DNA from: an uncultured Corynebacterium sp.
Lineage (GTDB): Bacteria; Actinomycetota; Actinomycetes; Mycobacteriales; Mycobacteriaceae
DNA: 5,373 bases
Direction of reading: 5' to 3'
Assembly (NCBI GenBank): GCA_945631445.1
Contig: CALZCR010000148.1
Location: forward strand, 1-5,373
Position 1 is the first letter of the stretch; each line of letters starts with the position of its first letter. The position numbers were made by a program, and so were the translations under genes. The notes below the pieces were generated by a model. It saw only the letters and a list, made by a program, of their open reading frames with translations, did not search any database and had not been told where the DNA came from. Positions 1 to 5,373 of the stretch are shown piece after piece.

Positions 1-50
1 AAAAAATCCCCGGGTTCGGGCTATGCACGTGCAGAGTCCGAACCCGGGGA
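1..50 (-). terminator. Rho-independent terminator of the etfBA operon
   Basis: A 13-bp perfect stem is formed by 7-19 pairing with 38-50 (core CCCCGGGTTCGG with CCGAACCCGGGG). It extends inward through a G-T and two further pairs. The apical part contains the palindrome GCACGTGC (25-32). Reading on the minus strand, the stem is followed at once by six T residues (1-6, A on the plus strand) up to the window edge. It lies 20 bases past the etfA stop codon. There is no T tract on the plus-strand side, so it works leftward only. This marks etfA as the last gene of its transcript. Confidence 0.92.
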
Positions 51-69
51 GATAAGCAGTCGTCGAGGG

Positions 70-1023
70 TTACTTGCGGGAGTTGAGCTCTTCGGTCAGG
101 GCGGGGACGATCTCGTGTAAGTCGCCGACCACACCGAGGTCCGCGATCTGGAAGATCGGCTCGTCGACGTCTTGGTTGATGGCCACGATGGTGCCGGAGG
201 ACTGCATGCCGGAGGTGTGCTGGATCGCGCCGGAGACGCCGACGCCGATGTAGAGGTCCGGGGAGACGGTTTCGCCGGTCTGGCCGATCTGGTATTTCGC
301 GTCGTACCAGCCTTCGTCGGCGACGTCGCGGGTCACGCCCACCGCGCCGGAGAGCGCGTCCGCCAACGGTTCGACGACTGCGCCGAAGGATTCTTCCGAG
401 CCGACGCCGCGGCCGCCGGCGACGATGGCCTTGGCCTGCGACAGCGCCGGTCGGTCGGCGTCGGCGGCCTTGGTGAAGTTGACCACGGCGGCGTCCTTGG
501 CGGTGGCGGCCGGCAGCTGCATCGGGGCCACCGTCCCGGAGGCGGCCTGCGGGACCGGGGTGACCGAGCCGGCGCGGATCGTGTAGATCGGGCAGGCGCC
601 GCCGGCGGCGGCGACGGTTTCGAGCTGGCCGCCGAACAGCAGGTGCGTGGCGGTGCGGTCGGCGTTGACGGCGATGACGTTGGCCAGCACGCCGGAGGCC
701 AGGCGGGCGGCCAGGCGCCCGGCGATCTCGTTGCCGTATTCGGTGGCGGAGATGACGATCGGGGCCGGGTTGGCGGAGCCGAGCGCGTGCAAGGCGTCGA
801 CCTCGGGCAGCAGCAGGCGGGAGTCGTAGTCGGCGGCGCCGGCGTCGATGACCTGCTCCGCGCCGAGGGCGCCCAGTTCCGCGGCGAGGGGCTCGGCGCT
901 GCCCGGAGTGCCGACCACCACGGCGGAGACCACGCCCAGGGGGCGGGCGGCGGTGATCAGTTCGGCGGTGACGGGGTTGAGCTGGCCGGCGTCGTGCTCG
1001 ACCAGAACGTACACGTGGGACAT
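70..1023 (-). CDS. etfA: Electron transfer flavoprotein alpha subunit (EtfA/FixB)
   Basis: The product is 317 aa, the usual length for bacterial EtfA. It is the FAD-binding subunit of the soluble cytoplasmic ETF heterodimer, which accepts electrons from acyl-CoA and other flavin dehydrogenases and passes them on toward the quinone pool. An N-terminal alpha/beta domain spans about residues 1-190. The C-terminal FAD domain (about 195-314) shows GGRG at 203-206, R232 in the position of the flavin-contacting arginine, GQTGETVSP at 247-255, the family signature [13 protein letters not shown] at 257-269, and TIVAIN at 278-283 followed by D285. The ATG start has an AAGGAA ribosome site 8 bases upstream (1032-1037). 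It lies 31 bases after etfB, so the two are co-transcribed, and a terminator follows. The domains are complete. The partner dehydrogenase is not in the window, so the electron donor cannot be named. Confidence 0.97.
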   Translation of the reverse strand: MSHVYVLVEHDAGQLNPVTAELITAARPLGVVSAVVVGTPGSAEPLAAELGALGAEQVIDAGAADYDSRLLLPEVDALHALGSANPAPIVISATEYGNEIAGRLAARLASGVLANVIAVNADRTATHLLFGGQLETVAAAGGACPIYTIRAGSVTPVPQAASGTVAPMQLPAATAKDAAVVNFTKAADADRPALSQAKAIVAGGRGVGSEESFGAVVEPLADALSGAVGVTRDVADEGWYDAKYQIGQTGETVSPDLYIGVGVSGAIQHTSGMQSSGTIVAINQDVDEPIFQIADLGVVGDLHEIVPALTEELNSRK

Positions 1024-1054
1024 GAAGAAAATTCCTTAGCTTGTCGGTCGGGTT

Positions 1055-1855
1055 TTACAGGAGGTTCTTGCCGGCCAGGAAGTCGGCGATCTGCTTGGCG
1101 GCGGCCTGCGGGTCGGCGGCGCCCTGGATGACTTCGCCGGCGGTGCGCGGCGGGCGGGCGGTGACGGACTGCACGACGGTGGCGGCGTTGTTCAGGCCCA
1201 CCTGGGCGGGCTCGACGCCGACGCCGGCGAGGTCGTGGACGGTGATCTCGTGGGCCTTGGCGGCGCGCATCTTCTTGAAGTTGGGGAAGCGCGGCTTGTC
1301 GGCCTTGTCGGTCACCGAGACGATCGCCGGCAGGTTCGCCTGCAGTTCGTAGGTGCCGCGGGCGCCGTCGCGGGTGCCGGTGGCCACGCCGTCGGCGACG
1401 GAGACGGCATGCACGCCGGTCAGGGCGGGCAGCTGGCGGTATTCGGCGAGCAAGCCGGTCAGCAGGCCGGTTTCGCCGTCGGAGGAGGCCGCGCCGGTGA
1501 CGATGAGCCGGACGTCGTCGATCGTATTGAGCAGGTTGGTCAGCGCCCAGGCGGTGCCGATGGCGTCGGAGCCGGCGAGAGCGTCGTCGGTCAGGCGCAC
1601 GGCGTCGTCGGCGCCCATCGACAGCGCCTTGCGCAGCGCCTCATCGGCGCCGGCGGGGCCCATCGTGGCGGCGATGACCTGATATCCGGCGGCCTCGTCG
1701 GACTCCTTGATGCGCAGCGCCTGTTCGACGGCGTACTCGTTGATTTCATCGATGATGGAGTCGACGTTGACGCGGTCGAGCGTGTGATCGGCTTCGAGCG
1801 TCTTGGCGGACCAGGTGTCCGGCACGTGCTTGACGAGCACGACGATGCTGGGCAT
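1055..1855 (-). CDS. etfB: Electron transfer flavoprotein beta subunit (EtfB/FixA)
   Basis: The product is 266 aa, typical for EtfB, the AMP-binding subunit that completes the ETF dimer with the downstream EtfA. The N-terminus SIVVLVKHVPDT (3-14) is the standard opening strand. EALRKALSMGAD (72-83) and the segment VTGAASSDGETG (119-130) match the nucleotide-binding regions. The beta-subunit signature runs over about 161-200: T-R-D, then a LPAIVSVTDKADKPRFPNF stretch, then KKMRAAKA. The ATG at 1853-1855 is chosen because an AAAGGG ribosome site sits 8 bases upstream and the conserved fold begins there. An in-frame TTG at 1876 would add 7 residues, but it falls at about the predicted transcription start. 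It is the first gene of the etfBA operon, with its own promoter and likely operators just upstream. Confidence 0.96.
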   Translation of the reverse strand: MPSIVVLVKHVPDTWSAKTLEADHTLDRVNVDSIIDEINEYAVEQALRIKESDEAAGYQVIAATMGPAGADEALRKALSMGADDAVRLTDDALAGSDAIGTAWALTNLLNTIDDVRLIVTGAASSDGETGLLTGLLAEYRQLPALTGVHAVSVADGVATGTRDGARGTYELQANLPAIVSVTDKADKPRFPNFKKMRAAKAHEITVHDLAGVGVEPAQVGLNNAATVVQSVTARPPRTAGEVIQGAADPQAAAKQIADFLAGKNLL

Positions 1856-1863
1856 GCTGTTTT

Positions 1864-1869
1864 CCCTTT
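1864..1869 (-). promoter_or_regulatory. Ribosome binding site of etfB
   Basis: AAAGGG on the minus strand, 8 bases before the ATG at 1855. It settles the start of etfB in favour of this ATG over the upstream in-frame TTG at 1876. Confidence 0.8.
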
Positions 1870-1881
1870 CAATCAAAGTAC

Positions 1882-1910
1882 ATTATAGACAGTTCTGTCC
1901 ATGCCATCCT
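1882..1910 (-). promoter_or_regulatory. etfBA promoter with perfect -10 box
   Basis: On the minus strand the hexamer TATAAT (1882-1887) matches the sigma-70-type -10 consensus exactly. The -35 position for a 17-bp spacer (1905-1910, AGGATG) does not match TTGACA, which is common in actinobacteria. Transcription would begin near 1874-1876, leaving a leader of about 20 bases that contains the ribosome site at 1864-1869. Two palindromes overlap this promoter (1886-1901 and 1910-1925), which suggests it is repressed. The prediction is from sequence only. Confidence 0.75.
1886..1901. promoter_or_regulatory. McbR-like operator, proximal (one mismatch)
   Basis: The 16 bases TAGACAGTTCTGTCCA have the form TAGAC-N6-GTCCA, one base away from the McbR consensus TAGAC-N6-GTCTA known from Corynebacterium glutamicum. 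The site contains the shorter palindrome GACAG-TT-CTGTC (1888-1899). It overlaps the first two bases of the etfB -10 box and fills the promoter-proximal spacer, so a bound TetR-type protein would block RNA polymerase. The sequence match is direct. The identity of the binding protein is inferred. Confidence 0.6.
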
Positions 1911-1925
1911 AGACCAAGATGTCTA
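1910..1925. promoter_or_regulatory. McbR-like operator, distal (perfect consensus)
   Basis: TAGACCAAGATGTCTA matches TAGAC-N6-GTCTA at every defined position. The arms extend to a 7-bp perfect inverted repeat, CCTAGAC / GTCTAGG (1908-1914 and 1921-1927). It begins at the -35 position of the etfB promoter. Its centre is 24 bp from that of the proximal site. McbR is a TetR-family repressor of sulphur and methionine genes that is released by S-adenosylhomocysteine. A different regulator with a similar half-site cannot be excluded. Confidence 0.72.
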
Positions 1926-1927
1926 GG

Positions 1928-2070
1928 CGGGGACGGTGGGGTGGCCACGTTCCCACCCCGAAAGAGCGCGCCACCCATTGTAAGGGTACCCAAACCCAAA
2001 GAAAAGGACCTCGGTCACAAGTAGGACAATCCAATATCCCCTGCCAGCAAGCGCCGTGACCCGCGCCACC
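1928..2070. other. Intergenic spacer upstream of the etfBA control region
   Basis: This is non-coding sequence between the methyltransferase stop codon and the etfB operators. It holds a 7-bp inverted repeat GGGGTGG/CCACCCC (1938-1944 and 1953-1959) with no T tract, the 8-bp palindrome GGGTACCC (1984-1991), and a minus-strand TACAAT hexamer (1977-1982) that could be a weak second -10 for etfBA. I see no convincing terminator for the methyltransferase gene, so read-through into etfBA is possible. Confidence 0.5.
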
Positions 2071-3225
2071 CTAGTCCTGGTCACCCGGAGTCCGCGGCCC
2101 GCAGATCACCGCTACCCCGGTCCGCCCGATCCGGGTGCACACCACCGCCATCTGCTTTTTGCCCTTCAATTTGAGCTTCTTGCGCAACTGATCCGGGTCC
2201 ACGTCCACCCCGCGCACCAAAATCTCCACGCCGCCCGCCCCATGCGCGGCCAACGCCGCCTTCAACCTCTTCAACGGCACCTGCTCGAGAACCTCGAAAC
2301 CGGTGCGCCCAACCGGGATCCGGTCCCCCGTCAGATACGCGATCCGCTCATCCAACATCCACAACCCCTCCCGGCGCGCATAGTGGCGCACCAGCCCGGC
2401 GCGCACCACCGCGCCGTCCGGGTCGATGATGAACCGCCCCAACTCCCCCGCCCCGACGTCGTCAGGCTCGCCGTCGGTGACCCGGTCGACCTGGCCGCCG
2501 AGCACCATGACCGCCTCGCGGCGGGCCCCCTGCGCCAGACCCGGGGTGTACAGGCAGGCCTCCTTGACCGCCCCGTCGACGCTGGCGATCGACACCAGCC
2601 CGTCCCACCCCGAAAAATCCAGGCCCGGCGCGCACTTGACCGCCACTTCGCGCCCGACATAGGCCGCCAACAGATCCGGCAACGGCGGAATCAGCTGCGC
2701 GGGATCCGTGATCCGGCGCCCGCCGGACCGGCGCGCGGGATCGGCGACGACCACGTCCACGGCGTCCGTGCTCACCGGGGCCAACGCATCCGCCCGCAGC
2801 AGCCAGGCGTCGTCGCCGAGGTTGTGCCGCGCCATCGCCAACCGCGCCGGGTCCAGGTCCGAGCCGAGCCAGCCCAGGCCGGCCTCCCGTGCCGGGGCGC
2901 CTTCCGTGCCGATCGAACACGTCACGTCGTGGACCAGGCGCGCCCCGGCCGCAACGAGGCGGCGGGCGCGTTCCTGCGCGACCGGGCGCGGAGTCGCCTG
3001 CTGGGCGGTGTCGCCGTCCGCCAGCCACGTGCCCGGGAACTTGTCGACGCCCGCGCGCCGGGCCGTGATCAGCTCGATCACCGCCCGGCCGTACTCGCCG
3101 TGGCGCTCGCGCAGGACGGTGGCGTCGGCCACCAGCGACTTCTTGGTCAACGCCAGCTCCTGGGCGGCGGCGATCGACTCCGGGTGCGCGCGCAGGTAGG
3201 CGACCTCGTCAGTGGTGATGGCCAC
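2071..3225 (-). CDS. Class I SAM-dependent methyltransferase with C-terminal THUMP-like domain
   Basis: The product is 384 aa, a soluble protein of unknown substrate. The N-terminal region (about 1-85) is helical. The Rossmann methyltransferase core follows, with motif I DVTCSIGTEG at 100-109, the acidic ribose-binding loop GSDLDP at 121-126 (D123 or D125), RADAL at 144-148, and motif IV DPARR at 162-166. KCAPGLD lies at 197-203. A basic C-terminal segment (about 305-378, including KRLKAAL and KKLKLKGKK) fits the THUMP-like domain of this family, which would favour an RNA substrate. The start is GTG at 3225. There is no clear ribosome site, but the gene overlaps the NUDIX gene upstream by 17 bases, so translational coupling probably supplies initiation. 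The family is well recognised by its motifs. The RNA target, position and physiological role are not known to me. Confidence 0.88.
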   Translation of the reverse strand: MAITTDEVAYLRAHPESIAAAQELALTKKSLVADATVLRERHGEYGRAVIELITARRAGVDKFPGTWLADGDTAQQATPRPVAQERARRLVAAGARLVHDVTCSIGTEGAPAREAGLGWLGSDLDPARLAMARHNLGDDAWLLRADALAPVSTDAVDVVVADPARRSGGRRITDPAQLIPPLPDLLAAYVGREVAVKCAPGLDFSGWDGLVSIASVDGAVKEACLYTPGLAQGARREAVMVLGGQVDRVTDGEPDDVGAGELGRFIIDPDGAVVRAGLVRHYARREGLWMLDERIAYLTGDRIPVGRTGFEVLEQVPLKRLKAALAAHGAGGVEILVRGVDVDPDQLRKKLKLKGKKQMAVVCTRIGRTGVAVICGPRTPGDQD

Positions 3226-4078
3226 GGGTGAAACCGATCCGATCTATGGGGTTGGAAGTGAAAAACTCGTGGTAGCGCCGATCATCGACCGGATCGCCGA
3301 TCACCGGGTTCAGGTCGGCCCGGGCGGCGGCCTCCACCACCTGCGCGGTGGTGTGGAACTGCGTCAACTCGTTCAGCTGCGCCCACGTGGGGATCACGAA
3401 GCGCACCAGGCCCATCCGCCAGCCCTCCAGCAGCAGCCGAGGCGAAAACCAGTTGGCGTCGTCCGCCTCCGTGGTGTCCGCGTCCGGTTCCTGCCCTGTG
3501 GGCGCGACCGCGACGAAAGAATGGTTGTCGAACCACTTGCCCGCGTCCGACGCACCCACCCACCGGGCCCAGGGGCGCAACAAATCCGACCGGACTTTGA
3601 GCCCGTGCCGGCGCAGCACGTCCGTCAGCGACAGCTCATGCGAGACCAGCCCGGCGCGCGCCTCGCGATACGGGCGAGCGTCGGCGACCGGGCTGCCGTC
3701 CTCGTGCACGGCCAACAGCGTGCCGGTTTCCTCGAACAGCTCGCGCACCGCCGCGAACACCAGGGCGTGCGCCTTATACTTCGTCGTCCCCATCGTGCGC
3801 GCCACCGAGACCGCCGACGGGCCGGTCCATAAATCGCCGGAGTCCCAGGAACGGGGCGGGAAATCCCGGGTGTCGACTCCCCCGCCCGGAAACACCGTCA
3901 TGCCGGCGTAGTTGCGCATCGTGTCCACCCGCTCCTGGACCCACACCTCCAGGCCGTGGTCGCCGTCGCGCAAGAGGATGACGGTCGCCGCCAACCGCCC
4001 GCCGTTATAACCGGAGGCGTCGGTGGGGTCGATGCGGTCGGCGTCGTCCGACGAAAATGCCCCAGTCGTCGCTGACAT
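3209..4078 (-). CDS. NUDIX hydrolase with split NUDIX box (NUDT19-like)
   Basis: The product is 289 aa, longer than a minimal NUDIX protein (about 150 aa). It is predicted to hydrolyse a nucleoside diphosphate linked to another group, using a divalent metal, in the cytoplasm. FPGGGVD (63-69) is the front of the NUDIX box and VRELFEETGTLL (111-122) is the back, with metal-binding E113, E116 and E117. The two halves are separated by about 30 extra residues (roughly 72-104). Such an insert is known in the NUDT19/RP2 group, which includes CoA diphosphatases, so a CoA or acyl-CoA substrate is possible but not shown. The ATG start has a perfect AAGGAGG ribosome site 6 bases upstream. The 3' end overlaps the methyltransferase start by 17 bases, giving a tight two-gene unit. 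The C-terminus is a short GHHH tail. Confidence 0.92.
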   Translation of the reverse strand: MSATTGAFSSDDADRIDPTDASGYNGGRLAATVILLRDGDHGLEVWVQERVDTMRNYAGMTVFPGGGVDTRDFPPRSWDSGDLWTGPSAVSVARTMGTTKYKAHALVFAAVRELFEETGTLLAVHEDGSPVADARPYREARAGLVSHELSLTDVLRRHGLKVRSDLLRPWARWVGASDAGKWFDNHSFVAVAPTGQEPDADTTEADDANWFSPRLLLEGWRMGLVRFVIPTWAQLNELTQFHTTAQVVEAAARADLNPVIGDPVDDRRYHEFFTSNPIDRIGFTRGHHH

Positions 4079-4084
4079 GCGCAG

Positions 4085-4091
4085 CCTCCTT
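4085..4091 (-). promoter_or_regulatory. Strong ribosome binding site of the NUDIX gene
   Basis: AAGGAGG on the minus strand, 6 bases before the ATG at 4078. It is fully complementary to the 16S rRNA 3' end and is the best ribosome site in the window. It confirms the start and suggests efficient translation of the NUDIX-methyltransferase pair. Confidence 0.85.
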
Positions 4092-4128
4092 CATGCTTGA
4101 CGTCGCCCCGGCCCGGCCAGGTGCACTC

Positions 4129-4134
4129 ATTGTA
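4129..4134 (-). promoter_or_regulatory. Possible -10 box for the NUDIX-methyltransferase unit
   Basis: TACAAT on the minus strand matches the -10 consensus at five of six positions and sits in the 90-base gap between the ABC ATPase stop and the NUDIX start. Transcription would start near 4122, giving a leader of about 44 bases. No good -35 element is seen. The pair could equally be read through from the ABC ATPase gene, since no terminator is visible in the gap. Confidence 0.4.
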
Positions 4135-4168
4135 GGTGTCCCGGCATAGGGCGAGCCCGCCAGGAGCG

Positions 4169-5053
<885 letters not shown>

Positions 5054-5123
5054 AATATGGCTAATCTGGGTGGGCGAAGCCCGTCGAGGACGGGGAGATC
5101 AACTGTGAGCGAGGGAATTTGGT
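5054..5123. promoter_or_regulatory. Divergent control region between the ABC ATPase gene and glgE
   Basis: About 70 bases separate the divergent starts, or up to 115 if the ATPase begins at GTG 5008. On the plus strand TAATCT (5062-5067) fits the loose TAnnnT -10 pattern for glgE. On the minus strand TATTGT (5052-5057) could serve the ATPase gene. The leader of glgE contains a small hairpin GGGC-GAA-GCCC (5072-5082). No -35 elements stand out, so the assignments are weak. Confidence 0.35.
5111..5116 (+). promoter_or_regulatory. Ribosome binding site of glgE
   Basis: GAGGGA lies 7 bases before the ATG at 5124. An in-frame TGA at 5106-5108 closes the frame upstream, so the glgE start cannot lie further left than this short stretch. 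Confidence 0.75.
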
Positions 5124-5373
5124 ATGACCGGCCGACTTGGTATCGACGATGTTCGCCCCCAGATCTCTGGGCGGAACCACCCTGCGAAGGCGGTGGTGGG
5201 CGAAGTCGTCCCCGTCTCCGCGCTGGTGTGGCGTGAGGGACATGACGCGGTGGCCGCCACGTTGAACGTGACCGGCCCGTCTGGCGCCGAAACCATGGCC
5301 GTTCCCATGACCGCCGAGGAATTCGTCCCGGACCGCGTGCACGCGGTGTTCGTGCCGGACGAGATCGGCGTCT
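5124..5373 (+). CDS. glgE: Alpha-1,4-glucan:maltose-1-phosphate maltosyltransferase, N-terminal part
   Basis: The gene is cut by the window edge; 83 codons are visible, against roughly 700 residues for a full GlgE. The enzyme transfers maltose from maltose-1-phosphate to the non-reducing end of alpha-glucan, in the trehalose- or GlgA/GlgM-fed route to glycogen and capsular glucan in actinobacteria. The visible part is the N-terminal beta-sandwich domain. Residues 1-12 ([12 protein letters not shown]) and 20-35 ([16 protein letters not shown]), followed by [12 protein letters not shown], closely match the mycobacterial GlgE N-terminus as I recall it. Compared with that protein, the loop after VAATL is shorter here, leading quickly to [10 protein letters not shown]. 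The ATG has a GAGGGA site 7 bases upstream. The gene is transcribed away from the ABC ATPase gene. The catalytic GH13 domain lies outside the window, so its integrity cannot be judged. Confidence 0.93.
   Translation, partial: MTGRLGIDDVRPQISGRNHPAKAVVGEVVPVSALVWREGHDAVAATLNVTGPSGAETMAVPMTAEEFVPDRVHAVFVPDEIGV

Noticed and set aside
172..1131. A 319-codon open frame on the plus strand opposite etfA.
   Set aside because: It is Gly/Asp/Val-rich with low complexity and lies antisense to a certain etfA. It is a GC-driven shadow.
1938..1959. Hairpin GGGGTGG/CCACCCC as a terminator for the methyltransferase gene.
   Set aside because: The stem is only 7 bp with an 8-base loop, and no T run follows on the minus strand.
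1977..1982. TACAAT on the minus strand as a second etfBA promoter.
   Set aside because: No -35 element is seen at a suitable distance, and a perfect TATAAT lies closer to the gene. It is kept only as a remark in the spacer entry.
2002..2018. GACC-GA-GGTC followed by a T-rich stretch on the minus strand as a terminator.
   Set aside because: The loop would be only two bases and the stem four pairs, too weak to support.
2056..3231. A 391-codon open frame on the plus strand opposite the methyltransferase gene.
   Set aside because: Its product is a run of Arg, Pro, His, Gln and Ala with no recognisable motif, while the minus-strand frame has clear SAM-binding motifs. Long antisense frames are expected at this GC content.
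5072..5082. GGGC-GAA-GCCC hairpin in the glgE leader as a riboswitch or attenuator.
   Set aside because: Four base pairs alone in a leader of about 50 bases cannot support a riboswitch, and no T tract follows.

Overview
The window is a high-GC stretch that looks chromosomal and ordinary. It most resembles a mycolata actinobacterium, probably Corynebacterium. The reasons are a truncated but clear GlgE N-terminus at the right edge, the gene order glgE / ABC ATPase / NUDIX / SAM-methyltransferase / etfB / etfA (which I recall from corynebacterial genomes but could not check here), and a perfect match upstream of etfB to the corynebacterial McbR operator consensus TAGAC-N6-GTCTA. I see no mobile elements, CRISPR arrays, tRNA or rRNA.

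Layout from left to right. Positions 1-50 hold a strong rho-independent terminator reading leftward. Positions 70-1855 hold etfA and etfB on the minus strand, transcribed etfB then etfA, with 31 bases between them. They form a two-gene electron-transfer-flavoprotein operon with a perfect TATAAT -10 box and a short leader. Positions 1856-2070 are non-coding and carry that promoter plus two palindromes with the McbR architecture. Positions 2071-3225 encode a class I SAM-dependent methyltransferase of the THUMP-like-domain family. It overlaps by 17 bases the NUDIX hydrolase gene at 3209-4078, and both are on the minus strand. Positions 4169-5053 encode a soluble ABC ATPase resembling the ModF/PhrA group, also on the minus strand. 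After a short divergent intergenic region, glgE starts at 5124 on the plus strand and runs off the window.

How the parts work together. EtfB and EtfA make the heterodimer that carries electrons from flavin dehydrogenases to the respiratory chain; no partner dehydrogenase or ETF:quinone oxidoreductase lies in the window. The NUDIX and methyltransferase genes look translationally coupled and may share a transcript, but no common pathway is evident. GlgE belongs to the maltose-1-phosphate route to alpha-glucan and is functionally separate from the leftward genes.

The most interesting signal is the tandem McbR-like operator on the etfBA promoter. It suggests that this electron carrier is controlled by the sulphur/methionine (S-adenosylhomocysteine-responsive) regulator. 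I found no evidence of a wholly new multi-gene system.
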